A stretch of 64,000 bases of DNA from NCBI GenBank assembly GCA_902598655.1, contig CACKCQ010000002.1, forward strand, positions 1 to 64,000, written 5' to 3'. The stretch comes from an uncultured Pelagibacteraceae bacterium. GTDB lineage: Bacteria > Pseudomonadota > Alphaproteobacteria > Pelagibacterales > Pelagibacteraceae. Both the position numbers and the translations under genes were made by a program. Positions 25,069-37,174 of the stretch are shown piece after piece. The notes under the pieces are model-generated. The model saw nothing but the letters and a program-made list of their open reading frames with translations, was not told the DNA's origin and made no database searches. Position 1 is the first letter of the stretch; each line of letters starts with the position of its first letter.

Positions 25069-26331
25069 ATGAGCAACAACAATAAAAATATTCTTTACTG
25101 TTCCTTCTGTGGAAAGAGTCAACATGAAGTCAGAAAATTAATTGCTGGACCAACAGTTTTTATCTGTGATGAGTGTGTTGAATTATGCATGGACATCATT
25201 AAAGAAGAGGGCAAAGATACTTTTGTAAAACATCAAGATGGATTACCATCACCAAAAGAAATCTGTGCAGTTTTAGATGATTATGTAATTGGACAAGATC
25301 ATGCAAAAAAAGTTTTATCAGTTGCAGTACACAATCATTACAAAAGATTAAATTACGAAAATAAAACTAGCAAAAACGTCGAACTTTCAAAATCAAATAT
25401 TTTATTAGTTGGACCAACAGGATGTGGAAAAACATTATTAGCACAAACTTTAGCAAGAATTTTAGATGTGCCTTTCACAATGGCAGATGCAACTACATTA
25501 ACAGAAGCTGGCTATGTTGGTGAAGATGTTGAAAATATAATATTAAAATTATTACAAGCAGCTGATTATAATGTTGAAAAAGCGCAAAGAGGAATTGTTT
25601 ATATTGATGAGGTAGATAAAATTAGCAGAAAATCAGAAAACCCATCAATTACAAGAGATGTTTCTGGTGAAGGTGTACAACAAGCTTTATTAAAAATAAT
25701 GGAAGGTACAGTTGCTAGCGTACCTCCACAAGGTGGGAGAAAACATCCACAACAAGAATTTTTACAAGTAGATACGACTAACATTTTATTTATATGTGGT
25801 GGTGCGTTTGCTGGATTAGATAAAATAATTTCACAAAGAGACAAAGGTTCATCAATTGGATTTGGTGCTGAAGTGAAAAGTCTTGAAGATAAAAAAGTAG
25901 GTGAGTGGATGAAGAATCTTGAGCCAGAAGACTTATTAAAATATGGACTGATACCAGAATTTATAGGAAGATTACCTATAACTGCAACTTTAGATGATCT
26001 TGATGAAAAATCTTTAGTTAAAATTTTATTAGAGCCAAAAAATTCTTTAATCAAGCAATATCAAGAGTTATTTAAATTAGAGGGTGTCAAACTAACTTTT
26101 AAAGATCAATCAGTTAAAGACATAGCCAACAAGGCTATATCTAAAAAAACTGGAGCAAGAGGACTTAGATCGATTCTAGAAAACATATTATTGAAAACAA
26201 TGTTTGATCTTCCAAGTCAAGATAACATAGAAGAAGTTATAATTGATTCTGGTGCGGCGAAAGGTGTATCAGCGCCTGTTATTGTTCATTCGAAGAACAA
26301 AACTAAAACTGATAAGACTTCAGCAGCATAA
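25069..26331 (+). CDS. clpX: ATP-dependent Clp protease ATP-binding subunit ClpX
   Basis: The 420-residue AAA+ unfoldase has an N-terminal four-Cys zinc finger (CSFCGKSQ ... CDECVELC), Walker [10 protein letters not shown], Walker [11 protein letters not shown] and the ClpP-binding IGF loop seen as SIGFGAE. It recognises tagged substrates and feeds them to ClpP. A run of Lys/Thr/Ala ends the protein. The order clpP-clpX-lon is standard in proteobacteria. There is no sign of truncation. Confidence 0.97.
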   Translation: MSNNNKNILYCSFCGKSQHEVRKLIAGPTVFICDECVELCMDIIKEEGKDTFVKHQDGLPSPKEICAVLDDYVIGQDHAKKVLSVAVHNHYKRLNYENKTSKNVELSKSNILLVGPTGCGKTLLAQTLARILDVPFTMADATTLTEAGYVGEDVENIILKLLQAADYNVEKAQRGIVYIDEVDKISRKSENPSITRDVSGEGVQQALLKIMEGTVASVPPQGGRKHPQQEFLQVDTTNILFICGGAFAGLDKIISQRDKGSSIGFGAEVKSLEDKKVGEWMKNLEPEDLLKYGLIPEFIGRLPITATLDDLDEKSLVKILLEPKNSLIKQYQELFKLEGVKLTFKDQSVKDIANKAISKKTGARGLRSILENILLKTMFDLPSQDNIEEVIIDSGAAKGVSAPVIVHSKNKTKTDKTSAA

Positions 26332-26393
26332 TTGCACGTTAATAAACCATAATTTCCTATTGCATTATAAAATATAATATCCATATTTCTCTG

Positions 26394-28781
26394 ATGGATA
26401 TAAAAGTAACATTACCGTTGTTACCATTAAGAGATATTGTTGTCTTCCCAAGTATGGTTATCCCTTTATTTGTTGGAAGAGATAAATCCATCACTGCATT
26501 AAATGAGGTGATGAAAGGCGACAAAAAAATTGTTCTTGTTACACAAAAAAATTCTGAAGTTGATGACCCAAAAAAGAATGATGTTTTTACTTATGGATGT
26601 GAAAGCAACATTTTACAGCTTCTTAAACTTCCAGATGGAACGGTTAAAGTATTGGTTGAGGGTACTAAAAGAGTAAAAATAATAGATTTTAAAGATGATG
26701 AAAAGTTTATTAAATGTTCTTTCGAGTATCAAAAAGATATTATTTCAAAAGAAGAAGATCTGCTCCCATTAAGTTTAACTGCCATAAAAAGATTAGAAAA
26801 ACTTACTACAGTTAATAAAAAAATTTCTGCTGAAACAATTAGCAATATTAAACAATTAAAAGATCCATCAAAAATTGCGGATAATATTATTTCACACATC
26901 AATGCTAGTATTTCAGAGAAACAGCAAATTTTTGAAATTTTAGATGTTAAGAAGAGACTAAATAGTGTCATTAAAATAATGGAAAATGAGGCAAGTATTA
27001 TAGGTGTTGAGAAAAGAATAAGAGGAAGAGTTAAAACTCAAATGGAGAAGACTCAGAGAGAATATTATTTAAATGAGCAACTAAAAGCCATTCAAAAAGA
27101 ATTAGGTGAAATTGAAGATGGTAAAGATGAGACTACAAGTTTAAAAAAATCGATACTAAAAGCAAAGATGCCAAAAGAAGTCGAAAAGAAATGCATGTCA
27201 GAATTAAAAAAATTAAAAAATATGAGTCCTATGTCGGCCGAAGCTACGGTTGTAAGAAATTATCTAGATTGGATGATAGATTTGCCGTGGTTTAAAAAAG
27301 ATAAGGTAGATATAGATTTAAATAAAGCATTAAAAATTCTTGAAGAAGATCATTTTGGATTAGAAAAAGTTAAGGAGAGAATTATTGAATTTTTAGCAGT
27401 TCAAAAAAGAATGGATAAAATTAAAGGTCCTATTCTGTGTTTAGTAGGTCCTCCAGGGGTAGGTAAAACTTCATTAGGCAAATCAATAGCTAAGGCAACA
27501 AATAGACAATTTGTAAGAATGTCTTTAGGTGGTGTGAGAGATGAAGCAGAAGTAAGAGGTCACAGAAGAACTTATATTGGTTCTCTTCCTGGAAAAATAA
27601 TTCAAATGATGAAAAAAGCAGGTACTAAAAATCCTTTATTTTTATTAGATGAGATTGATAAAGTTGGAAACGATTATAGAGGTGATCCATCATCAGCTTT
27701 ATTAGAGGCTTTAGATCCAGAACAAAACACAACATTTAACGATCATTACCTTGAAGTTGATTATGATTTATCAGACGTAATGTTTGTAACAACAGCAAAC
27801 ACACTAAATATTCTTCCCCCACTTTTAGATAGAATGGAAGTCATAAGAATTCCAGGATATACAGAAGATGAGAAGATCAATATTGCAAACAAATATCTAC
27901 TTCCTAAGCAAATAAAGGATAACGGTGTAAAAGAAGGTGAAATGAAGTTAGCCGACGATACAATAAAAGAGATTATAAGAAGTTATACAAGAGAAAGTGG
28001 TGTTAGAAACTTAGAGAGAGAAATTTCAAAAGTAACAAGAAAAGTTGTTAAAAAAGTTGTAAATAATGAAGAAAAGAGTGTCGAGGTTAATGAAAAAAAT
28101 ATACCCGACTTTCTTGGAATTAAGAAATTCAAATTCGGTGAACTAGAAGCAAAAGATAAAGTGGGAATAGTTATAGGTCTAGCTTGGACAGAGTTTGGGG
28201 GAGAGATATTAAAAGTTGAAACAGTTAATATGCCAGGTAAAGGTAGAATGCAGATAACTGGTAAGTTGGGTGATGTAATGCAAGAATCTGTAAAAGCTGC
28301 AAAATCTTATGTAAGATCAAAATGTTTAGAATTTGGAGTAACGCCACCACTATTTGAGAAAAAAGATTTTCATATACATGTACCTGAAGGTGCAACACCA
28401 AAAGATGGTCCTTCAGCAGGTATAGCTATGGTTACATCAATAGTATCCTCAATTACAAAAGTTCCAGTTAAAAGAGAAATAGCAATGACGGGCGAGGTAA
28501 CAATCACAGGCCAGGTTTTGCCAATTGGTGGATTAAAAGAAAAATTATTAGCAGCTCATAGAGCTGGAGTTAAGAAAGTTTTGATACCTAAAGAGAATGA
28601 AAAAGATTTAGTAGATGTTCCAAAAAAAGTTAAAGATGATATTGAAATTATTCCTGTAGAGACAGCTGATGAAGTTATAAAAATTGCTCTTACTAAAGAA
28701 TTAAAACCAACTGAATGGACAGAAGTAGATAAGTTAACTGAGACTAAAAAAGACGATAAATCTCAAGCCAGTATTCAGTAA
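26394..28781 (+). CDS. lon: ATP-dependent protease Lon
   Basis: The 795-residue product has an N-terminal Lon domain (LPLLPLRDIVVFPSMVIPLF), the AAA+ module with GPPGVGKTSLGKSIA and DEIDK, and the C-terminal protease domain with the catalytic Ser in PKDGPSAG and the catalytic Lys in GGLKEKLLAAHRAG. It degrades misfolded and regulatory proteins in the cytosol. It starts 62 bases after clpX, a region that is AT-rich and includes a TATAAT (26373-26378) as a possible -10 element without a clear -35. The gene ends before the tRNA pair. Confidence 0.97.
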   Translation: MDIKVTLPLLPLRDIVVFPSMVIPLFVGRDKSITALNEVMKGDKKIVLVTQKNSEVDDPKKNDVFTYGCESNILQLLKLPDGTVKVLVEGTKRVKIIDFKDDEKFIKCSFEYQKDIISKEEDLLPLSLTAIKRLEKLTTVNKKISAETISNIKQLKDPSKIADNIISHINASISEKQQIFEILDVKKRLNSVIKIMENEASIIGVEKRIRGRVKTQMEKTQREYYLNEQLKAIQKELGEIEDGKDETTSLKKSILKAKMPKEVEKKCMSELKKLKNMSPMSAEATVVRNYLDWMIDLPWFKKDKVDIDLNKALKILEEDHFGLEKVKERIIEFLAVQKRMDKIKGPILCLVGPPGVGKTSLGKSIAKATNRQFVRMSLGGVRDEAEVRGHRRTYIGSLPGKIIQMMKKAGTKNPLFLLDEIDKVGNDYRGDPSSALLEALDPEQNTTFNDHYLEVDYDLSDVMFVTTANTLNILPPLLDRMEVIRIPGYTEDEKINIANKYLLPKQIKDNGVKEGEMKLADDTIKEIIRSYTRESGVRNLEREISKVTRKVVKKVVNNEEKSVEVNEKNIPDFLGIKKFKFGELEAKDKVGIVIGLAWTEFGGEILKVETVNMPGKGRMQITGKLGDVMQESVKAAKSYVRSKCLEFGVTPPLFEKKDFHIHVPEGATPKDGPSAGIAMVTSIVSSITKVPVKREIAMTGEVTITGQVLPIGGLKEKLLAAHRAGVKKVLIPKENEKDLVDVPKKVKDDIEIIPVETADEVIKIALTKELKPTEWTEVDKLTETKKDDKSQASIQ

Positions 28782-28828
28782 TAAACAATTTACATTATTA
28801 AAACCTTGATGTAATAGTACCCTGTTTT

Positions 28829-28904
28829 GGGCGGTTAGCTCAGTTGGTAGAGCATCTCGTTTACACCGAGGGGGTCAAAGGTTCGAGTCCTTTACTGCCC
28901 ACCA
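28829..28904 (+). tRNA. tRNA-Val(TAC), CCA encoded
   Basis: The 76-base cloverleaf has an acceptor stem GGGCGGT with ACTGCCC, D arm AGCTCAGTTGGTAGAGC, anticodon stem TCTCG/CGAGG with loop TTTACAC (anticodon TAC), T arm with GGTTCGAGTCC, discriminator A and encoded CCA. It is six bases before tRNA-Asp and likely one transcript with it. Confidence 0.95.
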
Positions 28905-28910
28905 AAATAC

Positions 28911-28987
28911 GGGGGTGTAGCTCAGTTGGTTAGAGCGATCGCCTGTCACGCGATAGGTCGAGGGTTCGAGTCCCTTCACTCCCGCCA
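28911..28987 (+). tRNA. tRNA-Asp(GTC), CCA encoded
   Basis: The 77-base cloverleaf has acceptor stem GGGGGTG with CACTCCC (one G-U), D arm AGCTCAGTTGGTTAGAGC, anticodon stem ATCGC/GCGAT with loop CTGTCAC (anticodon GTC), T arm with GGTTCGAGTCC, the Asp-typical discriminator G and encoded CCA. Confidence 0.95.
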
Positions 28988-29033
28988 TCAAAAAAATGAA
29001 TAAAATAGAGCTTTAAAATGTGACCTATCTGCT

Positions 29034-29052
29034 CTTTTAGTTGATCTAAAAG
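29034..29052 (+). other. Short hairpin in the nuoA leader
   Basis: A perfect 7-bp inverted repeat (CTTTTAG, 29034-29040, and CTAAAAG, 29046-29052) with a 5-base loop lies 18 bases before the nuoA ATG, downstream of the tRNA pair. There is no T run, so it is not an ordinary terminator. It may be an RNA processing or stability element, or chance. Confidence 0.3.
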
Positions 29053-29070
29053 GTGCTATATAGACTCATC

Positions 29071-29439
29071 ATGCTTGCGGAATTTTTAAAAGATTATTTA
29101 CCAATAATTGTATTTTTACTAGTTGCGATTGTATTAAGTGTAGCATTTGTGGCAGTCAATTATTTAGCATCTCCAAAAAATCCTGATCCAGAAAAATTGT
29201 CAGCATATGAGTGTGGGTTCGAACCATTTAGCGATTCTAGAATGGAATTTGATGTTAGATTTTATCTTGTTGCAATACTATTTATTATTTTTGATTTAGA
29301 AATCGCTTTTCTGTTCCCTTGGGCAATATCTCTAGGCAAAATCGGAATATTCGGATTTACATCAATGATGATCTTCTTATTTATTCTTACTATTGGGTTT
29401 ATTTATGAATGGAAAAAAGGGGCATTAGACTGGGAATAA
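29071..29439 (+). CDS. nuoA: NADH-quinone oxidoreductase subunit A
   Basis: I start at the ATG at 29071 ([15 protein letters not shown]); a GTG 18 bases upstream is possible but adds nothing typical. The 122-residue product has three membrane helices and the NuoA signature [11 protein letters not shown]...[19 protein letters not shown] with the conserved Cys and DxRFY motif. It is a membrane-arm subunit near the quinone site. It opens the complete nuoABCDEFGHIJKLMN operon of complex I, with the nuoB start two bases after its stop. Confidence 0.95.
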   Translation: MLAEFLKDYLPIIVFLLVAIVLSVAFVAVNYLASPKNPDPEKLSAYECGFEPFSDSRMEFDVRFYLVAILFIIFDLEIAFLFPWAISLGKIGIFGFTSMMIFLFILTIGFIYEWKKGALDWE

Positions 29440-29440
29440 A

Positions 29441-29962
29441 ATGAATTTAGATGAGAGAAAAAAAAATATTCCAGAAGAATTTAAACAATTAGCACAAGAT
29501 TTTAGTGATAATGGTTTTATAACAACTTCACTGGATAATCTAGTTAACTGGGCTAGAACGGGATCTTTACATTGGATGACTTTTGGTCTTGCATGTTGTG
29601 CAGTCGAAATGATGCAAACTTCAATGCCAAGATATGATTTAGAAAGATTTGGTGCTGCCCCAAGAGCTTCACCTAGACAATCAGATGTTATGATTGTTGC
29701 TGGAACTCTCACAAACAAAATGGCTCCAGCACTGAGAAAAGTTTATGACCAGATGCCAGAACCAAGATATGTAATTTCCATGGGAAGTTGTGCAAATGGT
29801 GGCGGATATTATCATTACTCTTATTCTGTTGTAAGAGGATGTGATCGAATTATACCGGTTGATGTATATGTTCCCGGGTGCCCTCCTTCTGCTGAAGCAC
29901 TTTTATATGGGATAATGCAACTTCAAAAAAAAATCAGGAACAAAGGTTCTCTGGAAAGATAA
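29441..29962 (+). CDS. nuoB: NADH-quinone oxidoreductase subunit B
   Basis: The 173-residue product has the CCAVEMM cysteine pair, a third Cys in [10 protein letters not shown] and the fourth in [14 protein letters not shown]. These bind the 4Fe-4S cluster N2, the last in the electron path to quinone. It is peripheral-arm core and slightly shorter at the N terminus than mitochondrial homologues. It lies between nuoA (one-base gap) and nuoC in the usual order. Confidence 0.97.
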   Translation: MNLDERKKNIPEEFKQLAQDFSDNGFITTSLDNLVNWARTGSLHWMTFGLACCAVEMMQTSMPRYDLERFGAAPRASPRQSDVMIVAGTLTNKMAPALRKVYDQMPEPRYVISMGSCANGGGYYHYSYSVVRGCDRIIPVDVYVPGCPPSAEALLYGIMQLQKKIRNKGSLER

Positions 29963-29965
29963 AAA

Positions 29966-30556
29966 ATGCAAAACATCCAGGATTTAGAAAAAATTTTGAA
30001 CTCAGAACTAAATACTAAAATAAAAAGTTCTTTAATCAAACATAATCAAGTTTACTTAAAAATTGATGAAGCGGACTTAACAGAAGTTATTTTGTTCTTA
30101 AAAACAAATCCAAAAACTAAATTTAGACAACTGATAGATATTACAGCTGTAGATTTTCCTGAAAATGAAATTAGATTTAAATTAGTTTATCTATTATTAA
30201 GTCATGAATTTAATCAAAGAATTATAATTGAGATAGATGTAAAAGAAAAAGAGGTTGTTGGTTCAATGACATCTATATTTCCTGCTGCAAATTGGATGGA
30301 AAGAGAAGTATTTGACATGTACGGAATTGATTTTAAAGATCATCCGGACCTGAGAAGAATACTTACAGATTATGGTTTTGAAGGACATCCATTAAGGAAA
30401 GATTTTCCTTTAACTGGTCATAATGAAGTTAGATACAGTCATGAAACTAAAAAAGTTATTTATGAACCAGTAAAATTAGAGCAAAATTATAGAAACTTTG
30501 ATTATGAAAGTCCTTGGGAAGGAACCAAGTATATAAAAGAACTAACTAAAGAATAA
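29966..30556 (+). CDS. nuoC: NADH-quinone oxidoreductase subunit C
   Basis: The 196-residue product carries the 30-kDa subunit signature near the C terminus: ERE(V)[18 protein letters not shown] followed by [15 protein letters not shown]. It is a structural part of the peripheral arm that contacts NuoD. It is separate from nuoD here (not the fused NuoCD of E. coli), as in alphaproteobacteria and mitochondria. The stop overlaps the nuoD start by one base (TAATG). Confidence 0.97.
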   Translation: MQNIQDLEKILNSELNTKIKSSLIKHNQVYLKIDEADLTEVILFLKTNPKTKFRQLIDITAVDFPENEIRFKLVYLLLSHEFNQRIIIEIDVKEKEVVGSMTSIFPAANWMEREVFDMYGIDFKDHPDLRRILTDYGFEGHPLRKDFPLTGHNEVRYSHETKKVIYEPVKLEQNYRNFDYESPWEGTKYIKELTKE

Positions 30557-31731
30557 TGGCAAAAGAAACTAAAACCTTGAATCTAAATTTTGGACCTCAG
30601 CATCCAGCGGCTCATGGAGTTTTGAGATTAATATTGCAGTTAGATGGCGAAATTGTTGAGAAAGCAGATCCACATATTGGTTTATTGCATAGGGGGACAG
30701 AAAAATTAATTGAAAATAAAACTTATACCCAAGCTGTTCCGTATTTTGATCGACTAGATTATGTTGCACCAATGAACCAAGAACATGCTTTTGCTTTAGC
30801 AATTGAAAAAATATTAAAAATAGAAGTACCGATAAGAGCTCAATACATAAGAGTAATGTTTTGTGAAATTGGAAGAATACTTAGTCATATTTTGAATGTC
30901 ACAACACAAGCGATGGATGTTGGTGCATTAACTCCAACTTTATGGGGATTTGAAGAAAGAGAAATATTAATGGGTTTTTATGAAAAAGTTTCAGGCTCTA
31001 GATTACATGCTAACTATTTTAGAGCTGGAGGAGTACATCAAGATCTACCAAAAGGATTAGATAAAGAAATCGGAAAATTTTGTGAAAGATTTCCAAAAAT
31101 AATAAATGATTTAGAATTACTTTTAACTGATAACCGAATATTTAAGCAAAGAAATGTTGATATAGGAGTTGTATCAAAACAAGATGCTCTCGATTATTCT
31201 TTTTCTGGTGTTATGTTGAGAGGATCTGGCGTTCCTTGGGATTTAAGAAAATCCCAACCTTACGATTGTTATGAACAATTCGAATTCAAAATTCCAGTAG
31301 GAAAAAACGGCGACTGTTATGACAGATATCTATGCAGAATTGAAGAAATGAAAGAAAGTGTAAATATAATAAATCAATGCTTGGCAAATTTACCTGTAGG
31401 ACCAATTAAAACAGATGATGGAAAAATCAGTCCACCACCAAAAAAAGAGATAAAACAATCTATGGAAGCATTGATCCATCACTTTAAGTTATATACTGAA
31501 GGTTATAGAGTTGATAAAGATGAAATATATACAGCTGTAGAGGCTCCTAAAGGAGAATTTGGTGTTTACTTAATTTCTGATGGCTCAAGCAAACCTTACA
31601 AATGCAAAATTAGAGCTCCAGGATTTTCTCATTTGCAAGCAATGGATTACTTAATTAAAGGTCATATGTTAGCTGATGTTCCTGCAGTTTTAGGTTCAAT
31701 GGATATTGTTTTTGGAGAGGTAGATAGATAA
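30556..31731 (+). CDS. nuoD: NADH-quinone oxidoreductase subunit D
   Basis: The 391-residue 49-kDa subunit starts with [20 protein letters not shown], the quinone-site motif with conserved HPAAHG. It then shows [12 protein letters not shown], the RAxYIRV segment and [14 protein letters not shown]. It helps form the quinone chamber with NuoB. It overlaps nuoC and nuoE by one base at each end. The end EVDR is the normal family C terminus. Confidence 0.97.
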   Translation: MAKETKTLNLNFGPQHPAAHGVLRLILQLDGEIVEKADPHIGLLHRGTEKLIENKTYTQAVPYFDRLDYVAPMNQEHAFALAIEKILKIEVPIRAQYIRVMFCEIGRILSHILNVTTQAMDVGALTPTLWGFEEREILMGFYEKVSGSRLHANYFRAGGVHQDLPKGLDKEIGKFCERFPKIINDLELLLTDNRIFKQRNVDIGVVSKQDALDYSFSGVMLRGSGVPWDLRKSQPYDCYEQFEFKIPVGKNGDCYDRYLCRIEEMKESVNIINQCLANLPVGPIKTDDGKISPPPKKEIKQSMEALIHHFKLYTEGYRVDKDEIYTAVEAPKGEFGVYLISDGSSKPYKCKIRAPGFSHLQAMDYLIKGHMLADVPAVLGSMDIVFGEVDR

Positions 31732-32339
31732 TGGCTGTTAAAAAAATATCAAAAGTACAACCTGAAAAATTTGAGTTTAATAAAAAAAATAAAGAAACAG
31801 CAGACATCATTATTAAAAATTATCCTTCTGGAAAACAACAAAGTGCAGTTATGGCTTTATTGTACTTAGCACAAAAACAAAATGATAATTGGATACCTTT
31901 AAGCGCAATGAAATACATAGCAAAGTATTTAGATATGCCATACATAAAAGTATATGAGGTGGCTACATTTTATAGCATGTATAATTTAACTCCCGTTGGT
32001 AAATATTTCTTTCAAGTTTGTACTACAACCCCATGTATGTTAAGGGGCGCATATAATTTAGTAGATGTTTGTAAAAGAAAAATTGCTGAGGAAGAAAATC
32101 GTTTGTCAGAGGATGGAAAAACTTCTTGGTTAGAAGTAGAATGTTTAGGTGCTTGTGTTAATGCCCCAATGCTTCAATTAAATGAGGACTATTATGAAGA
32201 TTTGGATCCAACAAAACTGGAGCAAATAATTGATAAAATAAGTAATGATGAAATTCCTCAACCAGGATCTTATAGAGGCAGATTAAGTTCTGAACCAGAA
32301 AATACTAGAAAAACATTAATAGGTAATAAAAATGCTTGA
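31731..32339 (+). CDS. nuoE: NADH-quinone oxidoreductase subunit E
   Basis: The 202-residue 24-kDa subunit holds a thioredoxin-like 2Fe-2S domain with Cys in [10 protein letters not shown] and, after about 35 residues, in [11 protein letters not shown]. This is the N1a cluster next to the FMN site in NuoF. The [18 protein letters not shown] block confirms the family. The nuoF start lies inside its 3' end (8-base overlap). Confidence 0.97.
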   Translation: MAVKKISKVQPEKFEFNKKNKETADIIIKNYPSGKQQSAVMALLYLAQKQNDNWIPLSAMKYIAKYLDMPYIKVYEVATFYSMYNLTPVGKYFFQVCTTTPCMLRGAYNLVDVCKRKIAEEENRLSEDGKTSWLEVECLGACVNAPMLQLNEDYYEDLDPTKLEQIIDKISNDEIPQPGSYRGRLSSEPENTRKTLIGNKNA

Positions 32340-33663
32340 AGATAAAGATAGAATTTTTCAAAATTTATACAATGATTTTGGTGCTGATTTAACATCTGCA
32401 AAACAGAGAGGAGACTGGAAGGATACAAAAGAAATTTGTGGCAAAGGAAGAGAATGGATAATTAATGAAATTAAAACTTCAGAACTTAGAGGAAGAGGTG
32501 GTGCTGGATTTCCTACAGGATTGAAATGGTCTTTTGCTCCAAAAGAAGTTGGATCAAGACCACATTATTTAGTAATTAACGCTGATGAGTCTGAACCTGG
32601 CACATGTAAAGATAGAGATATTCTAAGATTTGAACCACACAAATTAATAGAAGGCTGTTTAATTGCATCTTACGCAGTCAATGCACACAAGTGCTATATT
32701 TATATAAGAGGAGAATATTTTAATGAAGGGCAAAAACTTCAGACAGCTATCGATGAAGCTTACAATGATGGTCTCTTAGGAAAAAATTCTGCAGGGACTG
32801 GCTGGGAATTAGATATTTATATTCATTATGGTGCTGGAGCTTATATCTGTGGTGAGGAAACTGCCTTGCTTGAGAGCATTGAAGGAAAAAAAGGTCAACC
32901 AAGATTAAAACCTCCATTTCCAGCTTTAATAGGTCTTTACGGTTGCCCGACAATAATAAATAATGTTGAAACAATTTCAGTGGTACCAACTATATTAAGA
33001 AGAGGTGGAAAATGGTTTTCATCACTGGGTAGACCAAAAAATACAGGTTCTAAAATATATTGTATTTCAGGAAATGTAAATAATCCATGCAACGTAGAAG
33101 AAGAAATGGGAATTCCATTAAAAGAATTAATTGAAAAACATGCAGGTGGAGTAATAGGTGGATGGGATAATTTAAAAGCTGTTATACCTGGTGGTTCATC
33201 AATGCCATTACTTCCAAAAGAAACATGTGAAACAATTAAAATGGACTTTGATGCATGTGTTGAAAATAAAACTGGTTTAGGAACAGCAGGTATTGTGGTT
33301 ATAAATAAAGATCAAGATATTATTAAGTGTATGGCTAGAATAGCTAGATTTTATAAACACGAGAGCTGTGGTCAATGTACACCATGCAGAGAAGGTTCTG
33401 GTTGGATGTGGAGAATGTTAGAGAGAATGGCCAAAGGCGAAGCCACAAGAGATGAAGTAGATATGTTATTAGATGTGACAAAACAAATTGAAGGACATAC
33501 AATTTGTGCTTTTGGAGAAGGATCTTCATGGCCTGTTCAAGGATTGATCAGAAATTTTAAAGATGAAATAATTGAAAGAAATAAGTTTGATCCAATTGTA
33601 AAAAAGCAAAAAGAAATACCATATTTAGTTGATCAACATTTATTAGAAAAAGAAAATGCTTAA
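32332..33663 (+). CDS. nuoF: NADH-quinone oxidoreductase subunit F
   Basis: The 443-residue 51-kDa subunit has [13 protein letters not shown] (FMN/NADH-binding), [19 protein letters not shown] (NADH site) and the 4Fe-4S cysteines in [11 protein letters not shown] with a later Cys in HTICAFGEG. It oxidises NADH and passes electrons via FMN. It overlaps nuoE and nuoG by eight bases on either side. Confidence 0.97.
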   Translation: MLEDKDRIFQNLYNDFGADLTSAKQRGDWKDTKEICGKGREWIINEIKTSELRGRGGAGFPTGLKWSFAPKEVGSRPHYLVINADESEPGTCKDRDILRFEPHKLIEGCLIASYAVNAHKCYIYIRGEYFNEGQKLQTAIDEAYNDGLLGKNSAGTGWELDIYIHYGAGAYICGEETALLESIEGKKGQPRLKPPFPALIGLYGCPTIINNVETISVVPTILRRGGKWFSSLGRPKNTGSKIYCISGNVNNPCNVEEEMGIPLKELIEKHAGGVIGGWDNLKAVIPGGSSMPLLPKETCETIKMDFDACVENKTGLGTAGIVVINKDQDIIKCMARIARFYKHESCGQCTPCREGSGWMWRMLERMAKGEATRDEVDMLLDVTKQIEGHTICAFGEGSSWPVQGLIRNFKDEIIERNKFDPIVKKQKEIPYLVDQHLLEKENA

Positions 33664-35686
33664 ACTTAAAGTAAATGACATTGATGTTGAGGTAGAAGAA
33701 GGCACAACTGTTTTACAAGCATGCGAACAAGCTGGAGCAGAGATACCAAGGTTTTGTTATCACGAAAAATTATCTATAGCTGGAAATTGTAGAATGTGTT
33801 TAGTTGAAATGGAAAAATCCCCTAAACCAATAGCATCTTGCGCTATGCCTGCTGCAGAGGGAATGGTACTTAAAACTAATACTGAAAAAGTGAAAAAAGC
33901 AAGAAAAGGTGTGATGGAATTTTTACTAGCAAACCATCCACTTGATTGCCCAGTATGTGATCAAGGTGGGGAATGTGATTTACAAGATCAATCGATGTAC
34001 TATGGAATTGATAAATCAAGATTTAAAGAAAATAAAAGGCATGTACCTGAAAAATATATGGGTCCTCTTATAAAAACTCAAATGACAAGATGTATTCATT
34101 GTACAAGATGTATTAGATTTGCAACCGAAGTTGCTGGAGTTCCTGAACTTGGAGCAATTGGTAGAGGTGAGAATATGCAAATTACTACTTACCTAGAAAA
34201 GGCAATGGAGTCTGAACTTTCAGCTAATGTTATTGATTTATGTCCTGTTGGTGCACTTACATCAAAGCCTTATGTCTTCGAAGCTAGACCTTGGGAACTT
34301 AAAAAGACTGAGACAATTGATGTGATGGATGCTGTTGGATCAAATATAAGAGTAGATACATATGGATGGGAGGTTAAAAGAGTTCTTCCAAGAATTAATG
34401 AGGAAATAAATGAAGAATGGATATCTGATAAAACAAGATATGCATGTGATGGACTAAAAAATCAAAGATTAGATACGCCTTATGTAAAGATTAATAATAA
34501 ATTAAAGTCATCTAGTTGGGACGAAGCTTATAAAGCTATATCTGAGAGAATTTCAAAAACAAAGTCTGAGAAAATTGCTGGATTTATAGGTGATATGACA
34601 AATATGGAAACTACATATGCAGCAAAAGATTTTTTTGAAAAAACGATCAAGTCTGAAAATTTGGAATCTAGATATGAAAAATTATATATCAATACAAATG
34701 TAAGAAGTAATTATCTATTTAACAGTTCCATTGAAGGAATAGAAAAAAGCGATTTAATAATTCTAATAGGCACAAATCCAAGATTTGAAGCAACAATATT
34801 AAACTCACGAATTCGAAAAAATTATTTAAAAAATAAGACCGAAATTATATCTTTAGGTGATGTTGGTAATTTAACTTATCCTTACCAGGTTATATCAAAT
34901 AATACTGACACTATTAAAGATATTATTGATGATAAGCATGAAATTTCAGAAAAAATTAAAAAATCGAAATATCCGAGTATAATTTTTGGACAATCAGTTC
35001 TTAAGCTTAAGTCGGCACCTTATATTTTTGAAGAATTCAAAAATTACCTATTAGAAAATGATAAAATTTCTGATGATTGGAATGCATTAAATATATTATC
35101 GAAAAATTCATCCACAGTGGGCTCATATGACTTAAATGTAATGTCAAAAAATTCTAGCTACGAAATATTGGATAAATTAGAAAGTAATAACTTCGAAATT
35201 TTAATTTTATTTGGCCAGGATAATTTAAATTTTGAGAAAAAAAATGAATTTATAATATATATAGGTAGTCACGGTGATAAAGGTGCAAGTATTGCTGATG
35301 TAATTTTGCCTGGTGCTACTTACACAGAACAAGATGGTTATTTTACAAACTTAGAAGGAAAATTACAAAAAGCTTACAAGGCAACATATCCACCAGGTGA
35401 AGCAAAAGAGGATTGGCAAATAATAAATGAATTGTCCTCATTCATTAAGAGAAAAAATTTATATAAGGATAAAAATCAACTTGTCGATTCATTAATAAAT
35501 TACTTAAATCTTAATAATAAAAATGAAGCTGAATTTAAGGTACCTGAGTATAATTTTAAATCAGAAAAAATTATTACTGAAGAGATTGATTATTATCACT
35601 CCAATGTGATAGCAAGAGCATCAAAAACAATGTCAGAGTGTAAAAATATTAGAATGAGTTTACCGAAAACTGGAACTGATAATTAA
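33656..35686 (+). CDS. nuoG: NADH-quinone oxidoreductase subunit G
   Basis: The 676-residue 75-kDa subunit starts with a ferredoxin-like 2Fe-2S domain ([29 protein letters not shown]). It continues with [17 protein letters not shown] and [10 protein letters not shown], which bind 4Fe-4S clusters, then a molybdopterin-oxidoreductase-like region without cofactor. The second half is much more divergent and Lys/Asn-rich than the first. It carries electrons along the peripheral arm. It shares its last base with the nuoH start. Confidence 0.95.
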   Translation: MLKLKVNDIDVEVEEGTTVLQACEQAGAEIPRFCYHEKLSIAGNCRMCLVEMEKSPKPIASCAMPAAEGMVLKTNTEKVKKARKGVMEFLLANHPLDCPVCDQGGECDLQDQSMYYGIDKSRFKENKRHVPEKYMGPLIKTQMTRCIHCTRCIRFATEVAGVPELGAIGRGENMQITTYLEKAMESELSANVIDLCPVGALTSKPYVFEARPWELKKTETIDVMDAVGSNIRVDTYGWEVKRVLPRINEEINEEWISDKTRYACDGLKNQRLDTPYVKINNKLKSSSWDEAYKAISERISKTKSEKIAGFIGDMTNMETTYAAKDFFEKTIKSENLESRYEKLYINTNVRSNYLFNSSIEGIEKSDLIILIGTNPRFEATILNSRIRKNYLKNKTEIISLGDVGNLTYPYQVISNNTDTIKDIIDDKHEISEKIKKSKYPSIIFGQSVLKLKSAPYIFEEFKNYLLENDKISDDWNALNILSKNSSTVGSYDLNVMSKNSSYEILDKLESNNFEILILFGQDNLNFEKKNEFIIYIGSHGDKGASIADVILPGATYTEQDGYFTNLEGKLQKAYKATYPPGEAKEDWQIINELSSFIKRKNLYKDKNQLVDSLINYLNLNNKNEAEFKVPEYNFKSEKIITEEIDYYHSNVIARASKTMSECKNIRMSLPKTGTDN

Positions 35687-36684
35687 TGGCTGAACTATTT
35701 ATATTTTTTGAACAAATTTATAGAATTCTGTTTCTATTGATCCCTGTTTTAGTATCTGTTGCAATGATTGTTTGGTTAGATAGAAGAGTGTGGGCATTTG
35801 TTCAAAAAAGAAGAGGTCCTAATGTTGTTGGTCCATTTGGATTATTTCAAACATTAGCTGATGCATTAAAATATATTTTTAAGGAAATAATCATTCCTGC
35901 AAGCTCAAATAAAGTTATATTTATATTAGCGCCAATAGTTACAATGACTTTGGCTTTAATTGCTTGGGCGGTAATTCCTTTTAGCGAAACATTCGTACTA
36001 GCAAATATCAATGTCGGTATTTTATATCTTTTTGCAGTTTCATCTTTAGGTGTTTATGGAATAATTATGGGCGGATGGGCATCTAATTCAAAGTATCCTT
36101 TTCTAGGAGCAATTAGATCAGCTGCTCAAATGGTTTCTTATGAAGTTTCCATAGGTGTAATAATTATAAATGTATTACTTTGTGTAGGTTCATTAAATCT
36201 AAGTGACATCGTTTTAGCACAAAAAGATTTATGGTTTGTAATACCTCTATTTCCAATGTTTATAATATTTTTTATTTCAGCTTTAGCAGAAACTAACAGA
36301 CCACCATTTGATTTGCCTGAAGCCGAAGCAGAATTAGTTGCAGGTTACCAGACAGAATACTCTGGAATGATGTATGCAATGTTTTGGTTAGGGGAATATG
36401 CTAACATTTTACTTATGTGTGCAATGGGATCTATTTTATTTCTTGGTGGCTGGTTATCTCCTATAGATTTATTTCCTTTTAACATTATTCCAGCTCCAAT
36501 ATGGTTAATCTTAAAAATACTCTTTTTATTTATCTTATTTGCTCTCATAAAAGCAATAGTACCTAGATACAGGTATGATCAATTAATGAAACTTGGATGG
36601 AAAATTTTTCTACCATTTTCATTGATTTATGTAGTATTAACTGCAAGTTTTTTAATGTATTTTGATTTATTACCGGGGAATTAG
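35686..36684 (+). CDS. nuoH: NADH-quinone oxidoreductase subunit H
   Basis: The 332-residue membrane protein has eight or more helices, with [21 protein letters not shown] (contact to the quinone tunnel) and the conserved loop [20 protein letters not shown]. It links the peripheral arm to the proton-pumping antiporter-like subunits. The nuoI ATG follows two bases after its TAG stop. Confidence 0.97.
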   Translation: MAELFIFFEQIYRILFLLIPVLVSVAMIVWLDRRVWAFVQKRRGPNVVGPFGLFQTLADALKYIFKEIIIPASSNKVIFILAPIVTMTLALIAWAVIPFSETFVLANINVGILYLFAVSSLGVYGIIMGGWASNSKYPFLGAIRSAAQMVSYEVSIGVIIINVLLCVGSLNLSDIVLAQKDLWFVIPLFPMFIIFFISALAETNRPPFDLPEAEAELVAGYQTEYSGMMYAMFWLGEYANILLMCAMGSILFLGGWLSPIDLFPFNIIPAPIWLILKILFLFILFALIKAIVPRYRYDQLMKLGWKIFLPFSLIYVVLTASFLMYFDLLPGN

Positions 36685-36685
36685 A

Positions 36686-37171
36686 ATGAGCTTAATAAGA
36701 GTTTTCAAAACAATTTTTATGATTGATTTTTTGACAGGATTAATCATGGCAATAAAAGAAATATTTAAACCAAAAAAAACAATTAATTATCCATTTGAAA
36801 AAGGTTCAATTAGTCCTAGAGCAAGAGGAGAACATGCGCTAAGAAGATATCCAAATGGTGAGGAGAGATGTATTGCTTGTAAACTATGTGAAGCTGTTTG
36901 TCCTGCTCAGGCTATAACAATAGAGTCTAGTGAGAGAGAAGATGGAAGTAGAAAAACTACTCGTTATGATATTGATATGTTAAAATGTATTTATTGTGGT
37001 TTGTGCGAACAATCTTGTCCAGTTGACGCGATTGTGCAAGGTCCAAATTTTGAATTTGCTACAGAAACTAGAGAAGAACTTTACTATAACAAAGAAAAGT
37101 TGTTAGAGAATGGAGATAGATGGGAGAATATTTTAGCAGCAAATATTAATGCTGATAGCTCCCACAGATAA
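36686..37171 (+). CDS. nuoI: NADH-quinone oxidoreductase subunit I
   Basis: I start at the ATG at 36686 ([12 protein letters not shown]), preceded by GGGGA; an upstream TTG would overlap nuoH and add eight untypical residues. The 161-residue protein has two ferredoxin motifs, [16 protein letters not shown] and [16 protein letters not shown], that bind clusters N6a and N6b. The amphipathic N terminus lies at the membrane surface. The length is standard for alphaproteobacterial NuoI. Confidence 0.96.
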   Translation: MSLIRVFKTIFMIDFLTGLIMAIKEIFKPKKTINYPFEKGSISPRARGEHALRRYPNGEERCIACKLCEAVCPAQAITIESSEREDGSRKTTRYDIDMLKCIYCGLCEQSCPVDAIVQGPNFEFATETREELYYNKEKLLENGDRWENILAANINADSSHR

Positions 37172-37174
37172 TCA

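Noticed and set aside
25599-26054. 151-codon opposite-strand frame inside clpX
   Set aside because: It mirrors the conserved clpX AAA+ domain; no ribosome site and composition typical of antisense shadows.
26332-26393. Sigma-70 promoter before lon
   Set aside because: A TATAAT is present at 26373-26378, but no TTGACA-like -35 lies at the right distance, and such hexamers are common by chance at this base composition.
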